A stretch of 64,000 nucleotides of DNA from the NCBI RefSeq assembly GCF_900454895.1, contig NZ_UGTA01000001.1:2056228-2120227 (forward strand), given 5' to 3'. Positions 50,611-59,951 of the stretch are shown piece after piece; position 1 is the stretch's first letter, and each line of letters starts with the position of its first letter. The DNA is from Phocoenobacter uteri. GTDB taxonomy: Bacteria; Pseudomonadota; Gammaproteobacteria; Enterobacterales; Pasteurellaceae. The notes beneath the pieces are model-generated. The model saw nothing but the letters and a program-made list of their open reading frames with translations. It had not been told where the DNA came from and did no database searches. Made by a program: the position numbers and the translations under genes.

Positions 50611-52443
50611 ATGGAAAAACAATCTCAACTTGAACTTCTTATTGCGCAAGGGCGTGAGCAGGGGTATTTAACATTATCAGAAGTGCATGATCATCTTCCT
50701 GAGGATCTCGTTGATGCCGATCAAATCGAAGATATTATCCAAATGATCAATGATATGGGGATCAAAGTGCTTGAAACAGCACCTGATGCCGATGATTTGA
50801 TGCTTTCTGAAAATATCACCGATGAAGATGTGGTAGAAGAGGCAACGAAAGTGCTTTCAACCGTTGAGTCTGAATTAGGACGAACAACTGACCCTGTGCG
50901 TATGTATATGCGTGAGATGGGGACGGTTGAATTACTTACCCGTGAAGGGGAAATTGATATCGCAAAACGCATTGAAGAAGGAATTAACGAAGTTCAATGT
51001 GCGATTGCAGAATATCCAGAAGCATTGACCAACTTAATTGCGAGCTATGAGCAAGTTGAAGAAGGTACGATGCGAATTACCGATTTAATCACAGCCTTTG
51101 TGGAATCGGATATTGAATTAAGTGAAGAAATCAATGATGAGTTCTTGCTTGAAGAAGAAGCCGTTGATGACAGCGATGATGATGAAGACGAAGATGAAGA
51201 CGATAGTGCGGATACATCAGATGATGATGGTGGTATCGATCCTGAATTAGCACGTCAAAAATTCTATGCATTACGTGATCAACACGCAAAAGCGATTTTA
51301 ACGGTGCAAAAATACGGTAGAACAAATAAAAAAGCAAAAGAGCAATTATTGATTCTTTCTGATATTTTCCGTGAATTCCGTTTAGTGCCGAAGCAATTTG
51401 ATTTATTAGTTGATCAAATGCGTACTATTATGAAGAAAGTGCGTAAAGAAGAGCGTCACATTATGCGTCTTGTTGTGGAATATGCAAAAATGCCACGTGG
51501 TGCATTCTTAAAAGCGTTCCAAGGACACGAAACAGAAGATGCTTGGTTAGTGAAAGCGATTGAAGCAAATAAAGGTTATTCAGATAAATTGGCAGGTTAT
51601 GCGGATCAACTACGTACCCATATGGCGAATTTAAAAACGATCGAAGAGCAAACTGGTTTAACGATTAAACAAATTCGTGAAATTGGTGGACGTATTGCAG
51701 AAGGTGAGTTAAAAGCACGTCGTGCGAAAACAGAAATGATTGAAGCGAACTTACGTCTTGTTATTTCTATTGCGAAAAAATACACTAACCGTGGATTACA
51801 ATTCTTAGATTTAATCCAAGAAGGTAACATCGGATTGATGAAAGCAGTAGATAAATTTGAATATCGTCGTGGTTATAAATTCTCTACTTATGCAACGTGG
51901 TGGATTCGTCAGGCAATTACACGTTCTATTGCGGATCAGGCTCGTACCATCCGTATTCCTGTGCATATGATTGAAACGATTAACAAATTAAATCGTATTT
52001 CTCGTCAATGTTTACAAGAAATGGGACGCGAAGCAACGCCAGAAGAACTAGCAGAAAAAATGGGAATGCCAGAAGAGAAAATTCGTAAAGTTTTAAAAAT
52101 TGCGAAAGAGCCAATCTCAATGGAAACGCCAGTAGGTGATGACGATGATTCACATTTAGGTGATTTCATTGAAGATTCTTCTCTTGCTCAGCCACTAGAT
52201 TCTGCAACATCAGAAAGTTTACGAATTGCAACAGGTGGTGTATTAGAAGGCTTAACACCACGTGAAGCGAAAGTATTACGTATGCGTTTTGGTATTGATA
52301 TGAATACTGACCACACGTTAGAGGAAGTGGGTAAACAGTTTGATGTAACCCGTGAGCGTATTCGTCAGATTGAAGCGAAAGCATTACGTAAACTTCGTCA
52401 TCCAAGTCGTTCGGAAACATTACGTAGTTTCTTAGATGAATAA
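50611..52443 (+). CDS. rpoD: RNA polymerase primary sigma factor RpoD
   Basis: Housekeeping sigma-70 of 610 residues. Region 1.1 is N-terminal; region 1.2 has DPVRMYMREMG; an acidic non-conserved stretch (about 185-210, many Asp/Glu) follows. Region 2 contains GLQFLDLIQEGNIGLMKAVD and FSTYATWWIRQAITR; region 4 ends TLEEVGKQFDVTRERIRQIE. It is 75 bp downstream of dnaG, completing rpsU-dnaG-rpoD. Confidence 0.98.
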   Translation: MEKQSQLELLIAQGREQGYLTLSEVHDHLPEDLVDADQIEDIIQMINDMGIKVLETAPDADDLMLSENITDEDVVEEATKVLSTVESELGRTTDPVRMYMREMGTVELLTREGEIDIAKRIEEGINEVQCAIAEYPEALTNLIASYEQVEEGTMRITDLITAFVESDIELSEEINDEFLLEEEAVDDSDDDEDEDEDDSADTSDDDGGIDPELARQKFYALRDQHAKAILTVQKYGRTNKKAKEQLLILSDIFREFRLVPKQFDLLVDQMRTIMKKVRKEERHIMRLVVEYAKMPRGAFLKAFQGHETEDAWLVKAIEANKGYSDKLAGYADQLRTHMANLKTIEEQTGLTIKQIREIGGRIAEGELKARRAKTEMIEANLRLVISIAKKYTNRGLQFLDLIQEGNIGLMKAVDKFEYRRGYKFSTYATWWIRQAITRSIADQARTIRIPVHMIETINKLNRISRQCLQEMGREATPEELAEKMGMPEEKIRKVLKIAKEPISMETPVGDDDDSHLGDFIEDSSLAQPLDSATSESLRIATGGVLEGLTPREAKVLRMRFGIDMNTDHTLEEVGKQFDVTRERIRQIEAKALRKLRHPSRSETLRSFLDE

Positions 52444-52461
52444 ATTGTAAATTTTAATCAA

Positions 52462-52490
52462 AAAAATACCGCTTCACAGGCGGTATTTTT
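52462..52490 (+). terminator. rpoD terminator
   Basis: Perfect 11-bp arms AAAAATACCGC and GCGGTATTTTT with a 7-base loop. Confidence 0.9.
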
Positions 52491-52757
52491 GTTTAGAAAA
52501 CCCTCCAATTCTAGTTCCTTATTTAAGGAATTATCATTCAGATCATTGAAGCATAACTTTTGAGCTTTTCAGAGAATAGCTGTGTTTTTTATGTTTCATT
52601 TCTCCCTTTTTTAAAACTCCAATATATTTGATAAATTTGCTTAATTCATTGAGAGATGGAGCAAAATAGATGTAATTTTAATCACTTTATGAGTATAAAA
52701 TTCAAACAACTGGTCATAAGTAGTAAAAAATAAACTTGAAAATAGGATAAAAATAGT

Positions 52758-52776
52758 AATAATAACAATTCTTATT
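52758..52776 (+). promoter_or_regulatory. Fur-box-like site upstream of tbpB
   Basis: AATAATAACAATTCTTATT matches the Fur consensus GATAATGATAATCATTATC in 13 of 19 positions. It ends 27 bp before the tbpB ATG, in the expected promoter position. Confidence 0.55.
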
Positions 52777-52803
52777 TTTGTTGACTCTCAAGGATTTCTG
52801 TTT

Positions 52804-54609
52804 ATGGAACGACCATCAAAAAAATGTGTTTTTAACCTAAAATATCTTACTTTTTTATTTCCAACTTTATTAACAGCTTGTTCATCTGGTGGATCATTTG
52901 ATGTTGCTGATGTTGAGAAGCCTTCTGTACAAGATTCAAACCCAGTTGTTACCCCAATTAAGAAAATAGATGATAGTTCAGATGTGAAGAAGTCTAATGA
53001 ACAAATTTCTGATGATTTTTATAAACCAAAAACTGGTGCAACGGCGGATATTCCACAAGCCGTGACCAAAGGTATGTGGGGAAATACGGTTGATGAAGAA
53101 AAAGAAATTGTGATTGATGAATTTTTTGCAACGGATCGCAATGATAATCCAAAACACGATGAGTTGCAGGCAGATCACGATTATCAAATGGGCAAACCAT
53201 TTGGTAATGCAACCGTTATACAGCATTCAAATGATGGCTTGAATGAATCTAAGAAACGAAATTATCAGTTTACCAACAATGGTTTTGAGTTTTATGAAAC
53301 AGGATTAGCTCATCACGATAAGACTACAGGAAATAAAGCCATCAAAGGAAAATTAAAAGGCTATATTTTTTATAAAGGCGTAAATCCATCCGCCAGTTTA
53401 GTAAAAAAAGAAACCGAATATAACGGTGAGTGGGCATTTACCACTGATGCTAAAAGCACACGAACTAAACACAAAGATTTTAGTGGTGAGAATCCAATGA
53501 ATGATATTGCAGGGAAAACGCACGGTGCATTTTCTTACGCTGAAAGTATAAATAAAGGTGGAGCTATTACGGATAAAGGAAAATTCGGGCATACCTCAAA
53601 ATTTGTGGTTGATCGTGAAAAAGGCATTGTAACTGGGGAATTTGTTGCCAATGGCTATTGCAGTAGAGATTGTGCAGTTCAAGAAATCAGAAAACGTTAT
53701 ACCTTTGAAGCAAAAATCGTAGGTAACCGTTTTCAAGGTAATGTCACAGCGGTTGATGGCGAAGATACCTTATTTGGTCAAAATGGCAAAATTGAAGGTG
53801 GTTTCTATGGCGATAAAGGACAAGAAATTGCGGGCAAATTCTTAGCTAACGATAAATCATTATTCGGTGTTTTTGGTGCTAAACGTGAAGTTGTTAATGG
53901 TGAAGAATTAGACACCATTTTAGATTCGGTAAAAATTAACAAAAAAATGACCGCTTCACAAAACCTCGATAACTTCGGAGATATAACCAAGTTATACATT
54001 GGTGGTAAAGAAATTGATTTGCTCAACAATGAGAATGTTTCTGTTGAATTAAATGAAAAAGAGAAAGCCAATGTGCGTACCGATAAGGAAAAAAATTGGC
54101 AATTCTTACGTTTTGGGCAATTTGATGTGGTATCCAAAACCAATGAAAAAGAATTTGAAAAATTTGTTTTCTTGCAAGGCGAGCGAGTGGATTCTTCAAA
54201 ATTACCAACGGATGATAAAACCGTTGAATATGCAGGATCTTGGAATGGCTTTGTATCAGGAAAGACCAATTTTGAGACCACAAAAACAAAAGCGAATTTT
54301 AAAGTGAATTTTGCAGAAAAAACCTTAAAAGGAACGTTACAAGCTGATGATGTGAATGCCTTATCAATGAGTGCAAAAATTGAAGGAAATGGCTTTATTG
54401 GAACGGCAAAAACTTTTGATAATGGTTGGAAACTGGACAGCAAAGCAAATTCGGATCGCTCTGAGGTACATTTTGATAATTTAACCGTTAAAGGTGGATT
54501 TTACGGTAATGCAGGACCAAGCGAGTTAGGTGGTGCAGTGTATGGCGAGAAAGACGGCAATAAAATTCAGGCTGTTTTTGGGGCAAAACGTCAGGTTGAA
54601 GCAAAATAG
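52804..54609 (+). CDS. tbpB: transferrin-binding protein B, surface lipoprotein
   Basis: Outer-membrane lipoprotein that captures iron-loaded host transferrin; 601 residues. The lipobox is LTAC with C26 as lipidated residue. Two related lobes are visible, each with a handle and barrel: the family phrase GGFYGDKGQEIAG (about 337) in the N-lobe recurs as GGFYGNAGPSELGG (about 574) in the C-lobe, each followed by a VFGAKR end. It is the first gene of an iron operon, with tbpA 15 bp downstream. Host specificity cannot be read from sequence. Confidence 0.93.
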   Translation: MERPSKKCVFNLKYLTFLFPTLLTACSSGGSFDVADVEKPSVQDSNPVVTPIKKIDDSSDVKKSNEQISDDFYKPKTGATADIPQAVTKGMWGNTVDEEKEIVIDEFFATDRNDNPKHDELQADHDYQMGKPFGNATVIQHSNDGLNESKKRNYQFTNNGFEFYETGLAHHDKTTGNKAIKGKLKGYIFYKGVNPSASLVKKETEYNGEWAFTTDAKSTRTKHKDFSGENPMNDIAGKTHGAFSYAESINKGGAITDKGKFGHTSKFVVDREKGIVTGEFVANGYCSRDCAVQEIRKRYTFEAKIVGNRFQGNVTAVDGEDTLFGQNGKIEGGFYGDKGQEIAGKFLANDKSLFGVFGAKREVVNGEELDTILDSVKINKKMTASQNLDNFGDITKLYIGGKEIDLLNNENVSVELNEKEKANVRTDKEKNWQFLRFGQFDVVSKTNEKEFEKFVFLQGERVDSSKLPTDDKTVEYAGSWNGFVSGKTNFETTKTKANFKVNFAEKTLKGTLQADDVNALSMSAKIEGNGFIGTAKTFDNGWKLDSKANSDRSEVHFDNLTVKGGFYGNAGPSELGGAVYGEKDGNKIQAVFGAKRQVEAK

Positions 54610-54624
54610 GATAAAGGATTAACA

Positions 54625-57402
54625 ATGAAACAACATACTTTTCAATTAACAACAGTCGCATTTTTAGTTAGTATTTTTTCTGGTTCAGTATTGGCAGAGC
54701 AAGCAACAGAACTTAATGATGTATATATTAAAGGTTCTAAAAAAGTTCACAGAAAAACAACTGAAATCACAGGACTTGGTAAAATTGTTAAAAATAGTAA
54801 TACGATCAATAAAGAGCAAGTGTTAGATATTCGTGATTTAACTCGTTACGATCCAGGTATTTCTGTTGTGGAACAAGGTCAGGGAGCAAGTACAGGTTAT
54901 TCAATTCGTGGATTGGATAAAAACCGTGTTGGTTTAGCTGTTGATGGTGTACCACAAATTCAATATTACACATCAAGATTTAACTCTGTAAATAGTGGTG
55001 CAGTAAATGAAATTGAGTATGAAAATATTCAAAGTATTGAAATTAGTAAAGGGGCAAGCTCTTCTGAATTCGGTAGTGGATCTTTGGGTGGTTCAGTCCA
55101 ATTTCGTACTAAGGAAGCTTCTGATATTATTCAGAAGGGGAATAATTGGGGTTTTCAAAGTAAAACAGCATATACAGGAAAAAATAATCGCTTTACGCAA
55201 TCATTAGCAGCGGCTGGACGTGAAAATGGTTTTGAAGCATTGGCTATTTATACTTATCGTAATGGTAATGAAATTAAAGCACATAAAGATGCAGGAAGTA
55301 AAAGTACAAATGTAACCCATAGCGAGTTTGTGGAAAGAAATGAAAATAACTGGTTTAAGTATAAAAAAGAAGACGGAACTTGGACTGAACCTAAACATAC
55401 GGTTGGATTTAGAGAACCAAATCTTCCTGAAAATAGCGTGTATCATAAAATAACAGAAACAATGTCTGGCGAGGAGCTAACAGGAGCTAATCGATTATTA
55501 CCAAATACAATGGATACCGATTCTAAATCTTTATTGTTGAAGTTAGGCTATCATTTTAATTCACAGCATTTTATTGGTACAACACTAGAAAATACACGTC
55601 AAAATTATCGTGGGCGAGATATGACATTACCTGCTTTCTGGTCAAATAGTGATATTTTTTCTCAAAGTAGAGATGGCAGAATAAAGAGCAAAGATAATCC
55701 AGCTCACGGGATTTATCTTGATGATCCATTTGATGGATTGGCTATTGAAGATCCTATGCTAGCTGCGGATAATGGTAAGATTACTAAAAATGGGCAAACT
55801 TTTAATCTTAAAGATAGCTCTGCACACCCTCACGCAGGGCGAGGTATGAAATATACCAGAGTAAAATTATTTGAAGATTTACATAAGAAAAACCGTTTTG
55901 GGATAAATTATCGTTATCAAGGAGGTTGGTTAGATGCACTAAATTTCACATTTGATACTCAAAATATCGAATTGAAAAATCGTGAACAACAATTAAATTG
56001 CTCAACTTATCCAACAGTAGATAAAAATTGTCGAGCGACCCTTGACAAGTCTTGGTCTTATTATTCAACACAAACAGCCACTTATGCGGAAAAACATACT
56101 CTTTTCAAAGTTGAAATGGATAAGCAATTTGATACTTATGGTATTAGACATAAAGTGACGGCAACATTAGGGCAAGATAGCTATCGTTCAACACATCGTC
56201 GTTTTGATTGGTATCAAGAAAATGTTGTAATGAAGCAAAGTAGTGGGAAAGGTAATGGTGTTGAGAATAATCCTAGACATTATGAGCTAAAAGATCGTGC
56301 TTTATTTAGGATTGACCGATGTGGCGATGGGCGTTATGAAGATAACAGCTGCGTTCCAAGTAAAATAACGGGTTATAACCGATTTATTGGTTTAAAAGAT
56401 CATCTAAAAATCAATAAATACGTGAGTTTAGGCTTTGGGGCTAGATTTGATCATAATAGAGTAAATTCAAGTGATGAATTTACAACAAATGGAGATTATA
56501 AAAATTTCTCTTGGAATGTTGGTACTGTGATTAAACCATATAAACATATTGCGGTTTCTTATCGTATTTCTAATGGATTTAGAGTACCAAGTTTTCAAGA
56601 ACATTTTGGTTATAGACTACAAGGAAATAGAAAAGATACGATCATTGATGATGCTTTTGTCAATAGAGTATTCAAGAACCGTAGAATTGATCCTGAAAAA
56701 TCGTTAAATCAAGAATTATCAGTAAGTGTTAATGGCGATTGGGGTTATTTAGAAGCAAGTACTTTCTATAATAATTATAAAGATCTGATAACACGAGCAG
56801 AAAAGGATGAAGGAAAATTAAGAAATATTGGTTTTTACAATACACAGAATATTGATTTAGCGGGTATAAATATTCTTGCAAAAATCGATTGGAATGGGGT
56901 TTATAATAAAATTCCAGAAGGTTTTTCTAGTTCATTTGCTTACAACAAAGTAAAAGTCAAAAAAGTATGGGTCAATCCTATCTATAAAGATGTAACAACG
57001 CCATTATTAGATACGATTCAACCTGCTCGTTATATTGTTGGTTTGGCTTATGATAATCCTAATGAAAAATGGGGTATAGGTAGTATCTTTACTTATTCAG
57101 AAGCTAAAAAAATAACTGAATTACAAGGTGTACACAATCTTGGTCGAGTTCAGTATGGTAAATCTGTGAGTAAAAAAGCATCTCGCTCTTGGTTTACTGT
57201 GGATTTGAATGGATATTATCAATTTAATAAGAACACGACATTACGTGCAGGTATAAATAACGTATTTAATCATCGTTATGTAATGTGGGAGCAACTTCGT
57301 CAAACTGCAGAGAGTACGGCACATAAACAAAAAGAGGGGAATTATACAAGATTTGCTGCACCAGGACGTAATTATAGTTTACAAATTGAGATGAAATTCT
57401 AA
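54625..57402 (+). CDS. tbpA: transferrin-binding protein A, TonB-dependent receptor
   Basis: Outer-membrane channel that removes iron from transferrin and imports it; 925 residues. A signal peptide (1-24) precedes a TonB-box-like segment (ELNDVYIKG), the plug domain (about 40-165; VLDIRDLTRYDPGISVVEQ, GYSIRGLDKNRV) and a 22-strand barrel with long loops. The C-terminus (PGRNYSLQIEMKF) ends in phenylalanine. The related LbpA is possible but TbpB upstream favours transferrin. Confidence 0.93.
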   Translation: MKQHTFQLTTVAFLVSIFSGSVLAEQATELNDVYIKGSKKVHRKTTEITGLGKIVKNSNTINKEQVLDIRDLTRYDPGISVVEQGQGASTGYSIRGLDKNRVGLAVDGVPQIQYYTSRFNSVNSGAVNEIEYENIQSIEISKGASSSEFGSGSLGGSVQFRTKEASDIIQKGNNWGFQSKTAYTGKNNRFTQSLAAAGRENGFEALAIYTYRNGNEIKAHKDAGSKSTNVTHSEFVERNENNWFKYKKEDGTWTEPKHTVGFREPNLPENSVYHKITETMSGEELTGANRLLPNTMDTDSKSLLLKLGYHFNSQHFIGTTLENTRQNYRGRDMTLPAFWSNSDIFSQSRDGRIKSKDNPAHGIYLDDPFDGLAIEDPMLAADNGKITKNGQTFNLKDSSAHPHAGRGMKYTRVKLFEDLHKKNRFGINYRYQGGWLDALNFTFDTQNIELKNREQQLNCSTYPTVDKNCRATLDKSWSYYSTQTATYAEKHTLFKVEMDKQFDTYGIRHKVTATLGQDSYRSTHRRFDWYQENVVMKQSSGKGNGVENNPRHYELKDRALFRIDRCGDGRYEDNSCVPSKITGYNRFIGLKDHLKINKYVSLGFGARFDHNRVNSSDEFTTNGDYKNFSWNVGTVIKPYKHIAVSYRISNGFRVPSFQEHFGYRLQGNRKDTIIDDAFVNRVFKNRRIDPEKSLNQELSVSVNGDWGYLEASTFYNNYKDLITRAEKDEGKLRNIGFYNTQNIDLAGINILAKIDWNGVYNKIPEGFSSSFAYNKVKVKKVWVNPIYKDVTTPLLDTIQPARYIVGLAYDNPNEKWGIGSIFTYSEAKKITELQGVHNLGRVQYGKSVSKKASRSWFTVDLNGYYQFNKNTTLRAGINNVFNHRYVMWEQLRQTAESTAHKQKEGNYTRFAAPGRNYSLQIEMKF

Positions 57403-58182
57403 ATGCCAACTTTATTTTTAGAGCAAAAACAAAGTCGTAATAAAGACCGATTTATCGGTCTTTTATCGGTAATTGTTGTTTTTCTTTTTCATTTTTTATT
57501 GGGTGTATTTTTGTTCTTTTTTCAAGTAACAACGCCATATCAGTTTCAGCAAGGATTAAATGCTTATGAAAGTTTGAATATGGTTAATATTGAATTTGTC
57601 GAACCCATACCAGTTAAACCAGAGCCTAAACCTATTGAAAAGGTAATGGCAACAGAGGTTAAAACAGCTGTGGCAGATTTACAAAAAGAGCAACCTAAAA
57701 AGAAAAAAGTGGAAAAAGTAGAAAAAATTAAACCGCTTAATAAAGTAGAAAAACCACATAAAAAAGAAAAAGTAAAAACAAAAGTACCGAAAAAAACAGC
57801 GACTAAGAAGCAAGCAAACGTTAGCAAAACAGCTCATAGAGGTAGTGGCAATCAAACTCGTCAGGGCGAAGTTGGCGGTGCTGGTGTTGGTAAATCAACA
57901 GGAGCAGGACTTGGGGCAGGTTATGGCTCAACTTTAACAGGACAATGTAGTGATTTATCTGATGATGCAGACGATAATGGTTCTGTGTATTTATCTGTCA
58001 GAATTGCAGCTAATGGCAAAGCGAATGCAGTGTCTGTTTTAAAAAGTTCAGGTATTAAACGCTTAGATCGTCAAGCGTTAAAAATTGCCCAAAAACATCG
58101 TTATCAACCCGCTATACGCAACGGACAACCCGTTGAAGGCGAAGTGAAATTTAAAATGCACTTCCAGTGTGGTAATTCATAG
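57403..58182 (+). CDS. tonB: energy transducer TonB
   Basis: Links the inner-membrane proton motor to outer-membrane receptors; 259 residues. One N-terminal membrane anchor (about 21-43) is followed by a Pro/Lys/Glu-rich periplasmic spacer (65-140), a Gly-rich segment, and the C-terminal TonB domain with SVYLSVRIAANGKANAVSVL and YQPAIRNGQPVEG. The ATG begins at the base after the tbpA stop, so translation is probably coupled. Confidence 0.95.
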   Translation: MPTLFLEQKQSRNKDRFIGLLSVIVVFLFHFLLGVFLFFFQVTTPYQFQQGLNAYESLNMVNIEFVEPIPVKPEPKPIEKVMATEVKTAVADLQKEQPKKKKVEKVEKIKPLNKVEKPHKKEKVKTKVPKKTATKKQANVSKTAHRGSGNQTRQGEVGGAGVGKSTGAGLGAGYGSTLTGQCSDLSDDADDNGSVYLSVRIAANGKANAVSVLKSSGIKRLDRQALKIAQKHRYQPAIRNGQPVEGEVKFKMHFQCGNS

Positions 58183-58208
58183 TTTATTTTTTATTTATTG
58201 GAGTTATT

Positions 58209-58874
58209 ATGGAATTTTCTCATTTAATTGAGCAACAAGATATCGTATTAAAAGTATCCTTTGGTATTCTCGTGTTAATGAGTTTACTGTCTTGGAGTGT
58301 TATTTTAATTCGTAGCGTTTTTGTGATGCGTCAAAAATCCCTCGCAAAAGCAACCCAAAATAGTTTTTTTGATACCCCAGATTTTGCTTCTTTAAATACC
58401 AGTTTAAAAGGGCAAGGTGGAGTATTTTATTTTATGGTAAAAGAAAGCGTGCAAGCGGTGGACGATTACTATCATCACGAAATGAATTTAGGGTTATCTA
58501 AAACCTTAGGCTACCGTGATTTTTTAGAGCTGTCGATCAAAAATACGATGCAAAAACAGTTACGCCGTTTTGATGGAGGATTAACAATGCTTGCCTCTAT
58601 TGGTGCGGTAGCCCCTTTTATTGGACTATTTGGTACAGTATGGGGCATTTTCAACGCTTTAATGGATATTAGTACACAAGGACAAGTCAGCATAGCAACG
58701 ATCTCGGCCCCAATCGGCGAGGCCTTAGTTGCAACCGCAGCAGGGCTTTTTGTCGCAATTCCAGCCGTACTAGGTTATAATGCAATTAGCCGAATTAACC
58801 GTAATTTCAGAGCAGATACCGACCATTTTGCCCATATTCTATTTATTCATTTATTAAAAATGGAGGGTAAATAA
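58209..58874 (+). CDS. exbB: TonB-system energizer ExbB
   Basis: MotA/TolQ-family inner-membrane proton-channel subunit, 221 residues with three membrane helices. The conserved GAVAPFIGLFGTVWGI and IGEALVATAAGLFVAIPAVL helices form the channel core. The stop is directly followed by exbD. Confidence 0.95.
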   Translation: MEFSHLIEQQDIVLKVSFGILVLMSLLSWSVILIRSVFVMRQKSLAKATQNSFFDTPDFASLNTSLKGQGGVFYFMVKESVQAVDDYYHHEMNLGLSKTLGYRDFLELSIKNTMQKQLRRFDGGLTMLASIGAVAPFIGLFGTVWGIFNALMDISTQGQVSIATISAPIGEALVATAAGLFVAIPAVLGYNAISRINRNFRADTDHFAHILFIHLLKMEGK

Positions 58875-59285
58875 ATGGCGTTCGGCTCAATGAATGACGA
58901 TGACAAAGAGATGTCAGATATTAACGTCACTCCGCTCGTGGACGTAATGTTGGTTTTGTTAATCGTTTTTATGATTACAATGCCAGTGCTAACGCAATCG
59001 ATCCCTTTGGAATTACCTACTGCCAGTATTGAAAAGCAAGATGAACCTAAGGCAATGATGAGAATAGCGATTAACAGCGAAGGGACATTTATTGATAAAA
59101 ATGTGCAATCCGATGATGAATTAAAGACCGCATTTGAAGCCCAATTTTCAAAAAATAAAGACACCGTTATTGCCATTTCTGCGGACAAAGAAGTGCCTTA
59201 TGAAAAAGTGGTTAAAGTTTTAGAATTAGCACAAAATGCAGGTTTAAAGAAAGTCGGATTTGTGACGGAGCAAGTAGCAAAATAG
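58875..59285 (+). CDS. exbD: TonB-system energizer ExbD
   Basis: Single-span partner of ExbB, 136 residues. The membrane helix contains the essential aspartate in NVTPLVDVMLVLLIVF. Together with TonB this completes a dedicated energy module for the transferrin receptor. Confidence 0.96.
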   Translation: MAFGSMNDDDKEMSDINVTPLVDVMLVLLIVFMITMPVLTQSIPLELPTASIEKQDEPKAMMRIAINSEGTFIDKNVQSDDELKTAFEAQFSKNKDTVIAISADKEVPYEKVVKVLELAQNAGLKKVGFVTEQVAK

Positions 59286-59317
59286 CACTTAATTTATAGT
59301 AGCTAAAATAGTGATTT

Positions 59318-59336
59318 GGGCGTATGCGATACGCCC
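59318..59336 (+). terminator. terminator-like GGGCGTAT palindrome after exbD
   Basis: GGGCGTAT and ATACGCCC arms around GCG; T-rich bases follow. The stem sequence matches the GTAGGGGC repeat family seen at 10621 and 22100. Confidence 0.65.
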
Positions 59337-59435
59337 TTATATTTTTATCTCAATTTATTTTAGGCATAAAAGATTAATATTTCACAGCGATTAAGATTGA
59401 CAATATCAAATGCAAAAATCTTACTAATCATCGCA

Positions 59436-59576
59436 TCAGATAGCCAATACTTTATTCTGATAATTCTCCGTAAACTTAGTAATATCATTACGATATAAAG
59501 TTAAAATATTACACTTAATTTTATCAGCAGTAATAAAACCTTTATTTTTTATATAATTATCAATAACCTGTGGCAT
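59436..59576 (-). pseudogene. remnant of an AAA ATPase with DUF4143-like domain
   Basis: A 46-residue minus-strand frame, MPQVIDNYIKNKGFITADKI and on through ILTLYRNDITKF, resembles the segment of DUF4143-type ATPases where a GGMP motif is followed by a helix and YRxDI/F-K. The Walker region and the rest are absent or scrambled. Tentative. Confidence 0.45.
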
Positions 59577-59748
59577 TCTTCCTAATTAGCATTATCCTAT
59601 CCTTTTATAAAAATAAAATGAATAATATCAGCAAGATCACGAAATACAATATTATATTTTATGTATTTCTCACGATTTTGAATATTAATTAAATAATTTA
59701 AAGCAAAACAAGCAGTAAGATTTTTATAAAATTGTTCATTATTAAAAA

Positions 59749-59764
59749 TGTGATCTATATCACG
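59749..59764 (+). promoter_or_regulatory. CRP site 1 upstream of mtlA (position within 1 bp)
   Basis: TGTGATCTATATCACG matches TGTGA-N6-TCACA in 9 of 10 conserved bases. It is the most distal of three evenly spaced sites. Confidence 0.7.
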
Positions 59765-59788
59765 TTTTTATTTGTTGAAATTTAAAAT

Positions 59789-59804
59789 TGTGATCTAAGT
59801 CACA
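59789..59804 (+). promoter_or_regulatory. CRP site 2 upstream of mtlA
   Basis: TGTGATCTAAGTCACA is a perfect consensus site. Confidence 0.8.
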
Positions 59805-59832
59805 TTTTAAAAAATACACATAAAAAATTTTA

Positions 59833-59848
59833 TGTGATCATAATCACA
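59833..59848 (+). promoter_or_regulatory. CRP site 3 upstream of mtlA
   Basis: TGTGATCATAATCACA is a perfect consensus site about 44 bp from site 2 (four helical turns) and about 104 bp upstream of the mtlA start. Confidence 0.8.
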
Positions 59849-59951
59849 TTTTTAAAATAAATTCTTTTGTTGTTTAAAAAATAAGTGCTAATTTAATTAT
59901 CGATTCTTAATCAATGTCTTTTTATTCACAGTATTTAATGAGGTACTTATT

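Larger units (their letters stand above)
52444..52803. other. 360-bp region upstream of tbpB
   Basis: Contains the rpoD terminator, a short TTCCTTA/TAAGGAA hairpin (52515-52530) and, near tbpB, a Fur-like box. No gene is seen. Confidence 0.65.
59286..59951. other. 666-bp region between exbD and mtlA
   Basis: Contains a terminator-like palindrome (59318-59336), a decayed ATPase fragment on the minus strand (59436-59576), further AT-rich sequence with a short minus-strand open stretch (about 59597-59740), and three CRP sites in front of mtlA. Confidence 0.7.

Noticed and set aside
53805..54443. Long minus-strand open frame (212 codons) opposite tbpB
   Set aside because: It lies wholly within tbpB, has no ribosome-binding site or recognisable domain, and is a low-complexity antisense shadow of the lipoprotein gene.
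59597..59740. Minus-strand open stretch reading FYKNLTACFALNYLINIQ and onward
   Set aside because: No start codon or recognised family, and it ends after about 46 codons; kept only as part of the decayed region.
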